From Fimousia sp036311565 (GTDB lineage Bacteria; Bacillota; Clostridia; Lachnospirales; Lachnospiraceae): a stretch of DNA of 64,000 bases. The DNA lies in the NCBI GenBank assembly GCA_036311565.1, contig JAXJPR010000037.1:34894-98893 (forward strand). The letters run 5' to 3'. The number at the start of each line of letters is the position of its first letter. The stretch's first letter is position 1. The notes below the pieces were generated by a model. It had not been told where the DNA came from. It did no database searches and saw only the letters and a program-made list of their open reading frames with translations. This document shows, piece by piece, positions 34,615-43,526 of the stretch. The translations under genes and the position numbers were made by a program.

Positions 34615-36267
34615 ATGAGTGCAAAAAAGAGAAATTCGGTTTTGGTTCAGGGCGCGATTCTGGCAGCAGCTTCCATTTTATGCCGTGTAATTGGACTGCT
34701 TTATCGAAGTCCTTTAAGAGAAATTATCGGGGATGAGGGAAATGGTTATTATTCCATTGCTTATAATATTTATACCATTATATTGTTAATTGCATCTTTT
34801 AGTATTCCTTTGGCAGTATCGAAAGCGATTTCGGCCAGACTGGCAAAGAAAGAATATCGAAATGCACAAAGAATTTTTTACGGAGCACTGGTCTATGCTG
34901 CAATTGTGGGATTGATTGGTTCCGGTGTCTGCTATTTTGGAGCACCATATTTGGTGGCCGGATCAGAAGGTGCTGTTCCTGCGCTTCGTATTTTGGCACC
35001 TACCATTTTCTTTTCTGGTATTTTAGGAGTGTTGCGTGGATATTTCCAGGGGCATAATACGATGGTGCCAACTTCTGTTTCACAAATTATTGAACAGATT
35101 CTGAATGCAGTGATAAGTGTCGTGGCGGCTTATCTTATGGTACGCTCTTTTACGGATATTGCTACAGAAGCGCAGAAATTAGAAAGGGCGTCATTGGGAG
35201 CAAAAGGAAGTGCTATTGGTACTGGTGCAGGTGTAGTGGTTGGATTAATTTTTTGTATTCTTCTATATATTATGTATCGTCCAAGAATGAAACGGCAGCT
35301 TCAAAGGGATAAAACGGAATTTGTGGAATCTTATGGAAGTATTTTTAAAATATTAATTTTTACCATAACACCGGTTATTTTCAGTACTGCTATTTATAAC
35401 TGCAGTGCCAGCATTGACCAAAGTATCTTTTCTATGATCCTGGGACAGAAAGGATTTGCAGAATTTGACATTGTATCAATGTATGGTATTTTTTCAACCC
35501 AGTTTAATGTGTTGATTAATGTTCCGGTGTCTATGTCATCTGCTTTATCCAGTGCTATTGTACCAGATATTTCAGGAAATTACGCAATTGGAAATAAAGA
35601 AGCATTAAAAGAATCTATTGAAAGTGCAATTAAAGTAAATATGCTGGTAATGATTCCTTGCGCTGTTGGACTGGCTGTATTGGCAGATCCAATTATTCAT
35701 TTATTGTTTCCAACAGCCACATCACTTGGTGGAAAACTATTAAGAGTTGGTTCTATTACAGTTGTATTCTATGGATTGTCTACATTGAGCAATGGGATTT
35801 TACAGGGACTTGGTAAAATGAAACTTCCAGTCAGACATGCTTTTGCGGCAGTCGTATTACAGGGAGTTGCTTTGATCCCAATCTTATTCTTTACCAATAT
35901 GCAGGCATACGCCCTTGTTATGGCAATGATTATTTTCTCACTTACGGTCTGTATTTTAAATGCACATGCAATCCAAAAATATGCAGGATACAAACAGGAA
36001 TATAAAAAAATATTTGTAAGACCATTTATTGCATCTGCCTTTATGGGTATCGCTGCATGGGTGGTATATAAAGTCGTATATATGGGAGCACAGCATATTG
36101 GTGGATACTTAGGCAATGCAGTTTCTGTTATGATCGCGATTATCGTTGCAGTGCTTGTTTATTTGGTAGGTATCGTAAAAACAGATGCAGTTAGCAAAGA
36201 AGAAATGCTTGCAATGCCAAAAGGGCATTTATTGATCAGAATGTGCCAAAAATTGAAATTAATGTAG
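34615..36267 (+). CDS. Polysaccharide/lipid flippase, MOP superfamily (SpoVB/MurJ-like)
   Basis: A 550-residue membrane protein with about 14 helices, of the polysaccharide transport (PST/SpoVB) branch of the MOP superfamily. The N-terminus AILAAASILCRVIGLLYR and the motifs GILGVLRGYFQGHNTMVPT (about residues 137-155) and FYGLSTLSNGILQGLGKMKLP (near 384) are characteristic. Members flip lipid-linked cell-wall or exopolysaccharide precursors. Whether this one acts in spore cortex, wall or capsule formation is not evident. It follows ybeY by 7 bp. The 3' hairpin at 36276 ends the transcript. Confidence 0.88.
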   Translation: MSAKKRNSVLVQGAILAAASILCRVIGLLYRSPLREIIGDEGNGYYSIAYNIYTIILLIASFSIPLAVSKAISARLAKKEYRNAQRIFYGALVYAAIVGLIGSGVCYFGAPYLVAGSEGAVPALRILAPTIFFSGILGVLRGYFQGHNTMVPTSVSQIIEQILNAVISVVAAYLMVRSFTDIATEAQKLERASLGAKGSAIGTGAGVVVGLIFCILLYIMYRPRMKRQLQRDKTEFVESYGSIFKILIFTITPVIFSTAIYNCSASIDQSIFSMILGQKGFAEFDIVSMYGIFSTQFNVLINVPVSMSSALSSAIVPDISGNYAIGNKEALKESIESAIKVNMLVMIPCAVGLAVLADPIIHLLFPTATSLGGKLLRVGSITVVFYGLSTLSNGILQGLGKMKLPVRHAFAAVVLQGVALIPILFFTNMQAYALVMAMIIFSLTVCILNAHAIQKYAGYKQEYKKIFVRPFIASAFMGIAAWVVYKVVYMGAQHIGGYLGNAVSVMIAIIVAVLVYLVGIVKTDAVSKEEMLAMPKGHLLIRMCQKLKLM

Positions 36268-36275
36268 ATTTGTAT

Positions 36276-36318
36276 AAAAACTCCTTTTTTTGGAATACTC
36301 AATAAAAAAGGAGTTTTT
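36276..36318 (+). terminator. Hairpin that ends the flippase operon and holds the next gene's RBS
   Basis: A perfect 15-bp inverted repeat (arms 36276-36290 and 36304-36318) with a 13-nt loop. The right arm contains AAAAAAGGAGTTTTT, so the AAGGAG ribosome site (36308-36313) of the gene at 36323 is paired with CTCCTT of the left arm. It probably terminates flippase mRNA, and it would mask translation of the next gene in any read-through transcript. Confidence 0.75.
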
Positions 36319-36322
36319 GGTT

Positions 36323-36676
36323 ATGAAAGGAATTCATAAATTTTTTATGGCTTATGTGGTAGTTGTTACTGGGTTGTGTATTTATCTGGCATTTTTAAGC
36401 TTTGGACAGCTGACAAAGGCCCCAGTCAATGAGTCAGTAAAAGCAAAATCAACGGAAACGGCAAGTACAACAGAAACAGAACAAGAAGAAATGGATACTT
36501 TCCGACTGGCTGTGCGGGATGGACATGTTGTGATTTTAAAAGGAACAAGCATTTTCGAAACGACTAGTATTAAAGAAAGTGAAATGGGTGAAGCACTTCG
36601 CAAAGAAGTAGAGAACGAGACTACATTTGCATCAGAAGAAGAAGTCTATTCATTTTTGGAATCTTATACTAGTTAA
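36323..36676 (+). CDS. Small membrane-anchored protein, possible BofC C-terminal-like domain
   Basis: The 117-residue protein has an uncleaved-type N-terminal anchor (about residues 7-29, FFMAYVVVVTGLCIYLAFL). An acidic Thr/Glu-rich linker (about 35-58) leads to a compact C-terminal domain beginning TFRLAVRDGHVVILKG and ending VYSFLESYTS. The tail resembles by eye the C-terminal domain of BofC, a forespore regulator, but this is a weak call. The start is ATG 36323, 9 nt after AAGGAG inside the hairpin. The next gene starts 43 bp later. Confidence 0.65.
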   Translation: MKGIHKFFMAYVVVVTGLCIYLAFLSFGQLTKAPVNESVKAKSTETASTTETEQEEMDTFRLAVRDGHVVILKGTSIFETTSIKESEMGEALRKEVENETTFASEEEVYSFLESYTS

Positions 36677-36718
36677 ACATACAAATGAAAGAGTAAGAAA
36701 CAGCATGAGGAGAAGAAT

Positions 36719-37930
36719 ATGATATATGATTTGCTTATTGTTGGTGGTGGCGCAGCTGGAATGATGGCAGCTATCACAGCAGCAGAATCTGGAAAAAAAG
36801 TAATAATCATAGAAAAAATGAACCGTTTGGGAAAGAAAATATTAGCAACTGGAAATGGGAGATGTAATTTTACGAATTCCTATTTAGATGATACTTGTTA
36901 TCGGAGTAGCCAAAGAAGCTTTCCCTATACGGCTTTAGAACAATTTGGATATGAAGATGCAGTGTATTTTTTTGAGCGTCTTGGAATTGCAGTGGTAGAG
37001 AAAGATGGATATTATTATCCAAATTCTAATCAGGCCGTTACAATTGCTGATGGATTAATATATAAAATCAGGAGTTTAAAAATACCCGTTGTATTAGAAT
37101 GTAAAATTAATCATATTCAGAAAAATAAGGATTATTTTATAATTTCTTCCAATGAAAAAGAATTTAGAGGAAGAAATCTGTTGTTATCTACAGGTGGGAA
37201 AGCACAGGAAAAATTAGGAAGCGACGGTTCTGGATTGTTGCTTGCCCAGAAATTAAAGCATAAAGTTGAGGAACCATTTCCGGCGCTGACCGCTTTAAAG
37301 GCAGGCGGGCATCCATTAAAAAATGCATCGGGTGTGCGCAGTCAGTGTAAAATTGATGCTTTGGTCAATGGAAAAAAAATCGCAGAAGAAAAAGGAGAAC
37401 TTCAGATTACAAAATATGGAGTTTCTGGTGTGATGATTTTTCAAATGAGCCGTTTTCTTATTGAGGCAATAAAAAAAGGACAAGAAGCAGCAATTAGCAT
37501 TGATTTTCTTCCAAATGAGGCAGACAAAGAAAGTTTTTTGAAAAAAATGAAAATGTTTAGTCATTATAAAACAGCAGAGCAATGGCTGGAAGGTTATGTT
37601 CCGGCAAAACTTGCAGCAGTGCTTTTAAAGAAAGTAGGAATTGCGCTAGAAAGACCGGTGTTGGAGATTTCAAAAAAACAACAGAATATAATCTGGAAAG
37701 AATTAAAGAGCTGTCAATTGGAAATTAGCGGATGGAATGATTTTGATTTTGCACAGGTAACAGCCGGGGGAGTAGCAGTAACAGAAGTATCTCCGTACAC
37801 GATGGAATCAGATATCATACCGGGGCTGTATTTTGCTGGTGAAATTTTGGATGTTGACGGTACCTGCGGCGGCTATAATCTGCAGTGGGCTTGGACATCA
37901 GGTTATTTGGCAGGAAGGAGCATACAATGA
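36719..37930 (+). CDS. HI0933-family flavoprotein (NAD(P)/FAD oxidoreductase)
   Basis: A 403-residue FAD protein of the HI0933/YtfP-like family. The dinucleotide fold GGGAAGMMAAITAAESG (residues 8-24) opens it, followed by NRLGKKILATGNGRCNFTN (about 35-53), the family fingerprint. The C-terminal FAD site is GLYFAGEILDVDGTCGGYNLQWAW (near 369; the first half is the motif). The reaction is unknown; relatives are called putative aminoacetone or tRNA-modification oxidoreductases without firm proof. It overlaps the next FAD gene by 4 bp. Confidence 0.88.
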   Translation: MIYDLLIVGGGAAGMMAAITAAESGKKVIIIEKMNRLGKKILATGNGRCNFTNSYLDDTCYRSSQRSFPYTALEQFGYEDAVYFFERLGIAVVEKDGYYYPNSNQAVTIADGLIYKIRSLKIPVVLECKINHIQKNKDYFIISSNEKEFRGRNLLLSTGGKAQEKLGSDGSGLLLAQKLKHKVEEPFPALTALKAGGHPLKNASGVRSQCKIDALVNGKKIAEEKGELQITKYGVSGVMIFQMSRFLIEAIKKGQEAAISIDFLPNEADKESFLKKMKMFSHYKTAEQWLEGYVPAKLAAVLLKKVGIALERPVLEISKKQQNIIWKELKSCQLEISGWNDFDFAQVTAGGVAVTEVSPYTMESDIIPGLYFAGEILDVDGTCGGYNLQWAWTSGYLAGRSIQ

Positions 37931-39510
37931 TTCAGATATCACAAATAAAACTTCCAGTAAATCATACAAAGGAAGATCTTGATCAAAAAGTAAAAAAAAT
38001 GTTAGGGTTAAAAAGTGTACCTCAGTATAAAATAAAAAAGAAGTCTATTGATGCAAGAAAAAAAACAAATCTTAAATTTACATATACAGTAGAACTTTCG
38101 CTTCCGAATGAGCAACGTTGTTTAAAAAGATGTAAGCAGGCATCACAAGTATCGGAAAAAATATATCAGATACCAGAACATGGAGAAGAAACACTAAAAT
38201 CCAGACCAATTATAGTAGGAATGGGACCGGCTGGATTATTTGCCGGATATCTGCTTGCAAAAGCCGGATATAAGCCGCTTATTATTGAACGTGGAGAACC
38301 GGTGGAAAAACGAGTAGAGACAATTAATATTTTCTGGGAAACAGGAAAATTAAATACGAAATCAAATGTTCAGTTTGGAGAAGGCGGAGCTGGGACATTT
38401 TCCGATGGGAAATTAAATACACTAGTAAAAGATAAATTTTTTAGAAATCAATTTGTATTAGAAACTTTTGTTCAGTTTGGAGCACCAGCAGAGATATTAT
38501 ATATGAATAAACCTCATATTGGGACAGATCTGCTTCGCAAGGTAATTAAAAACATGAGAGAAGCGATTCTTCAATCAGGTGGAGAAATTCGTTTTGAAAC
38601 TATGCTGACAGATATAGAAATTAATAATGGAATCATTACAAGCATACAGCTTGATCATCAGGAATGGATTGAAAACGGACCAATCATTCTGGCATTGGGG
38701 CACAGTGCCAGAGATACTTTTCAGATGCTTTATGAAAAAGAGATTCCGATGAGGAGTAAATCCTTTGCAATTGGAGTAAGAGTGGAACATCCACGTGAAA
38801 TGATCAATATATCTCAATATGGAGAAGGTTATCCAGAAGAATACCTGCCTACGGCATCATATAAATTGACGGCAAAAGCGGAAAATGGAAGAAACGTATA
38901 TTCTTTTTGTATGTGTCCTGGTGGATTTGTGGTAAATGCATCTTCCGAAGAAAGCCGGTTGGTGGTAAATGGAATGAGCAATCACGACCGAATGGCGGCT
39001 AATTCAAATAGTGCGATCATTGTAAATGTAACACCAGATGACTATGCTTCCAATCATCCGTTAGCAGGGGTAGAATTCCAGAGAAAATGGGAAGAAAAAG
39101 CCTTTTTAGAGGGTAATGGAAAGATTCCGGTTCAGCTTTTTAGGGATTTGGAAAATAATAGAAAAAGTGAAGACTTTGGAACATTTTTACCATCTATGAA
39201 AGGGAAAAATTATTTTGGAAATATAAATAATTGTTTACCAGACTATGTAATTAGTGCTATAATATGTGGTATGCATCAGTTTGACTGCAAAATTCGTGGT
39301 TTTGCACGGCCAGATGCAATTATCAGTGGTGTGGAGACCAGAACTTCCTCACCTGTCAGAATTGAAAGAAATGACCGGTTTGAAAGTGAGATTAAGAATC
39401 TTTTCCCGTGTGGAGAAGGTGCAGGATATGCAGGAGGCATTACTTCAGCTGCCATGGATGGCATGAAGGTTGCAGAAGAAATTATTCAAAGATATCGGCC
39501 TATGCAATAA
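37927..39510 (+). CDS. FAD-dependent dehydrogenase (COG2509)
   Basis: A 527-residue FAD protein. About 95 N-terminal residues form a small domain with a Lys-rich region (KKKSIDARKK). The Rossmann motif IVGMGPAGLFAGYLLAKAG (about 97-115) follows, then FGEGGAGTFSDGKLNT (near 155), the hallmark of this uncharacterised dehydrogenase family. The C-terminus has FPCGEGAGYAGGITSAAMDG (near 496), which completes the FAD site. The start at ATG 37927 overlaps the previous stop (ATGA). Two consecutive FAD enzymes suggest a shared pathway, which I cannot name. Confidence 0.87.
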   Translation: MIQISQIKLPVNHTKEDLDQKVKKMLGLKSVPQYKIKKKSIDARKKTNLKFTYTVELSLPNEQRCLKRCKQASQVSEKIYQIPEHGEETLKSRPIIVGMGPAGLFAGYLLAKAGYKPLIIERGEPVEKRVETINIFWETGKLNTKSNVQFGEGGAGTFSDGKLNTLVKDKFFRNQFVLETFVQFGAPAEILYMNKPHIGTDLLRKVIKNMREAILQSGGEIRFETMLTDIEINNGIITSIQLDHQEWIENGPIILALGHSARDTFQMLYEKEIPMRSKSFAIGVRVEHPREMINISQYGEGYPEEYLPTASYKLTAKAENGRNVYSFCMCPGGFVVNASSEESRLVVNGMSNHDRMAANSNSAIIVNVTPDDYASNHPLAGVEFQRKWEEKAFLEGNGKIPVQLFRDLENNRKSEDFGTFLPSMKGKNYFGNINNCLPDYVISAIICGMHQFDCKIRGFARPDAIISGVETRTSSPVRIERNDRFESEIKNLFPCGEGAGYAGGITSAAMDGMKVAEEIIQRYRPMQ

Positions 39511-39545
39511 CTGATGTCAGTTTTGGAATATATGAGGATAGAATT

Positions 39546-40406
39546 GTGGGAAGCTTAAGAGAAAGAATTAAAGATAAAAAAAGAATTGTAGTCAAAATTG
39601 GTTCTTCATCGATTATTCATGAAGAAACTGGGAATTTAAATTTTGAACGAATGGAACATCTAGTGCGGATTTTAACAGATATTCGCAATAGTGGTAAAGA
39701 TGTAGTGTTAGTAAGTTCCGGCGCTGTAGGTGTAGGTATGAAAGCACTTGGGCTTCCAAGAAAGCCAAGAAGCCTGACTATGAAACAGGCATGTGCGGCA
39801 GTTGGCCAGGGACGCTTGATTGCTATGTACCAGAAACTATTTTCTGAGTACAATCAGGGAACTGCCCAGGTGTTATTGACGAAAGACACTATGCTAAATG
39901 AAATTCGTCGATTAAATGCAAAGAATACATTTGAAAATTTATTTGACCTGGATATTATTCCAATTGTGAATGAAAATGACACTGTATCAACAGAAGAATT
40001 AGAATTTGGTGACAATGATACATTATCTGCAGTAATTGCAGCAATTGTAGGAGCTGATTTATTAATCTTGTTATCAGATATCGATGGCTTGTATACAGAT
40101 GATCCGGCAAAAAATCCAGAGGCCAAATTAATTCCAGTCATTGAAGTAATTGATGAAAAAATTGAAAGTATGGGTAAAGGCTCAAATTCAGTTGTTGGAA
40201 CGGGTGGTATGGTAACAAAGATTGCAGCAGCCAATATTGTAACTGATGCAGGTGCAGACATGATTATTACCAATGCACATGATTTATCTAATTTATCAAA
40301 AATTTTCCATGGGGAAGAAATTGGAACACTGTTCCTGGCTCATAAGCGTACTAACTTTAAACTATTAGAATATTTAGAAGAAAAGCCATATTTCATAAGT
40401 AGATAG
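39546..40406 (+). CDS. proB: Glutamate 5-kinase (GTG start)
   Basis: It phosphorylates glutamate as the first step of proline synthesis. The 286-residue protein is the amino acid kinase domain only, lacking the C-terminal PUA domain of the E. coli enzyme. Key segments are IVVKIGSSSI (residues 14-23), VSSGAVGVGMKALG (about 56-69), the NENDTVSTEEL catalytic loop (about 140-150), GDNDTLSAVIAA, SDIDGLYTDDP and the KGSNSVVGTGGMVTK loop near 213. GTG 39546 lies 7 nt after GAGGA. The longer frame runs into the preceding gene and is rejected. Confidence 0.93.
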   Translation: MGSLRERIKDKKRIVVKIGSSSIIHEETGNLNFERMEHLVRILTDIRNSGKDVVLVSSGAVGVGMKALGLPRKPRSLTMKQACAAVGQGRLIAMYQKLFSEYNQGTAQVLLTKDTMLNEIRRLNAKNTFENLFDLDIIPIVNENDTVSTEELEFGDNDTLSAVIAAIVGADLLILLSDIDGLYTDDPAKNPEAKLIPVIEVIDEKIESMGKGSNSVVGTGGMVTKIAAANIVTDAGADMIITNAHDLSNLSKIFHGEEIGTLFLAHKRTNFKLLEYLEEKPYFISR

Positions 40407-40466
40407 CCGTTGATATTTCTGGAAAAGAATGAAATGGCATATCCAGAGATTAGAAAGGGGATCTAA

Positions 40467-40700
40467 ATGGACGAAAAAAAGATTGCAAGAATTAATGAGT
40501 TATATCATAAATCAAAAAAAGAAGGACTGACAGAAACAGAAAAAAAGGAGCAGCAGATGCTTCGTAAAGAATATATTATGGCAATTCGTGCTTCTGTAAG
40601 AAATACTTTAGATAATGCAAGTATTGAAGAAGCAGATGGTACTATTGTTCCGTTGAAGGACAAACGCCGTAAAAATCAAAGGAGTAATGCAAAATGTTAG
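40467..40700 (+). CDS. DUF896 (YnzC-family) protein
   Basis: A 77-residue cytoplasmic protein of the YnzC/DUF896 family, a short helical hairpin. The family signature KIARINELYHKSKKEGLTE (residues 4-22), then EKKEQQMLRKEYI, is complete. In Bacillus YnzC is SOS-linked; no role in proline synthesis is known. It lies between proB and proA and overlaps proA by 7 bp, so it is part of the operon. AGAAAGGGG precedes the ATG. Confidence 0.9.
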   Translation: MDEKKIARINELYHKSKKEGLTETEKKEQQMLRKEYIMAIRASVRNTLDNASIEEADGTIVPLKDKRRKNQRSNAKC

Positions 40701-41935
40701 AACAATTAGGGAGAAATGCTAAAAAAGCATCCAGAGTCTTAGGAATTGCTAGTATTGATAGAAAAAATCAGGCATTACTGGCAGTGGCTGATGCACTGGA
40801 AAAGGAAAAGGAATATCTAATAGAAGAAAATCAAAAAGACATTTGTATTGCCAAAGAAAATGGTATGTCAGAAGCATTGATTGACAGGCTGGCGTTAAAT
40901 GAAAGCAGAATTGCAGGAATGTCAGAAGGAATTCGTCAGGTGGCTGCATTAGAGGATCCAATTGGCGAAGTGATGAACATGAAAAAACGTCCAAATGGTC
41001 TATTAATTGGACAGAAAAGAGTTCCATTGGGTGTTATCGGAATTATATATGAATCAAGACCAAATGTAACAGCAGATGCATTTTCCTTATGTTTTAAAAC
41101 AGGAAATGCAGTGATTTTACGAGGTGGCAGTGATGCAATTCATTCCAACAGTGCAATTACTGATGTTATCCGAAAAACATTAAAACACTGCAATATAACA
41201 CCAGACGCCATTCAGTTAGTGTCTGATACAAGCAGAAAAACAGCTACAAAGATGATGCAGATGAATGAATTTATCGATGTACTGATTCCACGAGGAGGAG
41301 CTGGTTTAATTCAGGCAGTAGTGAAAAATGCAACCGTTCCAGTTATTGAAACAGGAACAGGAAATTGTCATGTATATGTAGATGAATTTGCAGATCTTGC
41401 TATGGCAGTATCCATTATTGTAAATGCAAAGACACAGCGACTGGGAACCTGTAATACTTGTGAATCTCTTGTTATCCATAAGGCGGTTGCCAAAGAAGCG
41501 ATTCCAGCAATTTCAGCAGCGTTAAGAGAAAAAGATATTGAAATTCGAGGAGATGCACTTGCATGTTCTCTGGATTCCTATATAATAGAAGCAACAGAGG
41601 AAGATTGGGGAACCGAATATTTAGACCGAATTATTTCTGTGAAAACCGTAGATAGCATCGATGAAGCAATTCTTCATATTAATACATATAATACAAAGCA
41701 TTCAGAAGCGATTGTGACAAAAGATTATCAAAATGCGCAGAAATTCCTGAATGAGATTGATGCAGCAGCGGTTTATGTTAATGCGTCAACCAGATTTACT
41801 GATGGATTTGAGTTTGGATTTGGAGCTGAGATTGGAATCAGTACACAAAAAATCCATGCAAGAGGTCCGATGGGACTTTTGGCATTGACGACCACAAAAT
41901 ATATCATTTATGGTGATGGTCAGATTAGAAATTAG
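40694..41935 (+). CDS. proA: Gamma-glutamyl phosphate reductase
   Basis: An NADPH-dependent aldehyde-dehydrogenase-fold enzyme for step two of proline synthesis. The length, 413 residues, is standard. The catalytic Cys lies in RLGTCNTCESLVIH (near residues 250-263). Other typical blocks are VPLGVIGIIYESRPNVT (about 111-127), GNAVILRGGSDAIHSN near 137, GNCHVYVDEFAD near 224 and the C-terminal FGFGAEIGISTQKIHARGP (near 376). Proline is also made from proB upstream; proC is not in the window. Confidence 0.95.
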   Translation: MLEQLGRNAKKASRVLGIASIDRKNQALLAVADALEKEKEYLIEENQKDICIAKENGMSEALIDRLALNESRIAGMSEGIRQVAALEDPIGEVMNMKKRPNGLLIGQKRVPLGVIGIIYESRPNVTADAFSLCFKTGNAVILRGGSDAIHSNSAITDVIRKTLKHCNITPDAIQLVSDTSRKTATKMMQMNEFIDVLIPRGGAGLIQAVVKNATVPVIETGTGNCHVYVDEFADLAMAVSIIVNAKTQRLGTCNTCESLVIHKAVAKEAIPAISAALREKDIEIRGDALACSLDSYIIEATEEDWGTEYLDRIISVKTVDSIDEAILHINTYNTKHSEAIVTKDYQNAQKFLNEIDAAAVYVNASTRFTDGFEFGFGAEIGISTQKIHARGPMGLLALTTTKYIIYGDGQIRN

Positions 41936-41941
41936 CAATGG

Positions 41942-41975
41942 GGCTAAAGGAATAAGATTCCTTTAGTCTTTTTCT
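41942..41975 (+). terminator. Terminator after proA
   Basis: GGCTAAAGGA pairs with TCCTTTAGTC (one G-U) and is followed by TTTTTCTTT. Confidence 0.85.
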
Positions 41976-42111
41976 TTATATGAAATAAAATACAATAAAT
42001 GGAACGAATGGAAAAATGTGCTGATTTTAGGAAAGATATTTCAATTATTTACAAATAGAGCAAGAAAAAGATGGTAATAAATCGTCGATATGCATAAAAA
42101 TTTATCATATC

Positions 42112-42140
42112 TTGATTTTATTTGGAAAAGTAATTAAAAT
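42112..42140 (+). promoter_or_regulatory. Promoter of the rnf operon
   Basis: TTGATT-N17-TAAAAT, 57 bp before the rnfC ATG. The preceding 130 bp are AT-rich and show no gene or clear operator. Confidence 0.55.
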
Positions 42141-42197
42141 ATAAATATTGGTGTAAAAAACAAAATGTAAGATAATCAGAAAGGAAGGTTATTACCA

Positions 42198-43514
42198 ATG
42201 GCATTGTTTACATTTAAAGGTGGTATTCATCCATATGATGGGAAAGAATTATCTAAAGATAAACCTATCAAAGAATATCTGCCTAAAGGCGATTGCGTAT
42301 ATCCTGTGAGCCAGCATATCGGTGCTCCAGCAACGCCAATTGTAAAAAAAGGTGACCGCGTGTTAGTTGGTCAAAAAATTGCGGAAGCAGGCGGATTTGT
42401 TTCTGCAAATATTTTCAGTTCTGTTTCAGGAACTGTAAAAACGATCGAACCTCGTTTAACTCCAGCAGGTGCAAAAGTGAATGCGATTGTTGTAGAAAAT
42501 GATGGTTTATTTGAATCCGTGGAATTTAGTACAAAACCTTATGCTGAAATGTCTAGAGACGAAGTAATTGGTGCAATCAAAGAAGCAGGTGTAATTGGTC
42601 TTGGTGGTGCAGGATTCCCTACACACGTAAAATTATCACCAAAAAACGCTGATGATATTGAATATATTATCATTAACGCAGCAGAATGTGAGCCATATAT
42701 TACTGCTGACTATAGATGTATGATGGAAATTCCTGAAAAAATGATTTCAGGATTAAAGGTAATCCTTGATTTATTCCCAAAAGCGAAAGGAATTATTGGA
42801 GTAGAAGATAACAAACCGGATGCAATCAAAAAGTTAGAAGGTCTGACAACTTCTGAAGATCGTATTCAGGTAGCTCCATTAAAAACAAAATATCCACAGG
42901 GTGCTGAACGTTCTCTGATCTTTGCTACAACAGGCAGAGAAATCAACTCCAGTATGCTTCCGGCAGATGCAGGATGCATTGTAGATAACGTTGCAACTGC
43001 AATTGCGATTCATGAATCCGTATATGAAGGTAAACCATTATATGAAAGAGTCGTAACAGTTTCTGGAGATGCAATTGCCGAACCAGGAAACTTTTTAGTA
43101 CGTTCAGGTACAAATCTTCAGGAATTAGTAGAAGTTGCAGGTGGATTTAAAACACAGCCGGAAAAAGTAATTTCTGGTGGTCCTATGATGGGTATGGCAA
43201 TGTACAGTTTAGATGTACCTGCTGTAAAGGCATTTTCTTCTTTATTGGCATTTACAAAAGATGAAGTTTCTAAGAACGAACCAAGCAATTGTATCAGATG
43301 TGGCCGTTGTGTAAGTGTATGTCCTGCAAAATTGATGCCAACAATGTTAGCTGATTATGCAGATCATCATGCAATTGACTTATTTGAAAAATATGATGGG
43401 GCAGAATGTGTAGAATGTGGATCATGTTCTTATGTATGTCCTGCAAAACGTCCTTTAACCCAATCAATGAAAGCTGGAAGAAGACAGGTTCTGGCTAATA
43501 GAAGAAAGAAATAG
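42198..43514 (+). CDS. rnfC: Rnf complex subunit C
   Basis: A 438-residue membrane-associated subunit of the ferredoxin:NAD+ oxidoreductase that pumps Na+ or H+. An NADH-dehydrogenase 51K-like region has the nucleotide/FMN segment GLGGAGFPTHVK (about residues 134-145) and an E-rich ECEPYITADY block. Two [4Fe-4S] motifs lie at the C-terminus: CIRCGRCVSVCP (near 367) and CVECGSCSYVCP (near 407). It is the first gene of rnfCDGEAB. GGAAGGTT precedes the ATG. Confidence 0.96.
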   Translation: MALFTFKGGIHPYDGKELSKDKPIKEYLPKGDCVYPVSQHIGAPATPIVKKGDRVLVGQKIAEAGGFVSANIFSSVSGTVKTIEPRLTPAGAKVNAIVVENDGLFESVEFSTKPYAEMSRDEVIGAIKEAGVIGLGGAGFPTHVKLSPKNADDIEYIIINAAECEPYITADYRCMMEIPEKMISGLKVILDLFPKAKGIIGVEDNKPDAIKKLEGLTTSEDRIQVAPLKTKYPQGAERSLIFATTGREINSSMLPADAGCIVDNVATAIAIHESVYEGKPLYERVVTVSGDAIAEPGNFLVRSGTNLQELVEVAGGFKTQPEKVISGGPMMGMAMYSLDVPAVKAFSSLLAFTKDEVSKNEPSNCIRCGRCVSVCPAKLMPTMLADYADHHAIDLFEKYDGAECVECGSCSYVCPAKRPLTQSMKAGRRQVLANRRKK

Positions 43515-43526
43515 TGAGGTGTCAAT

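Noticed and set aside
39408..39545. Longer proB reading frame
   Set aside because: It lies inside the previous FAD gene in another phase and has no ribosome site. The GTG at 39546 has one.
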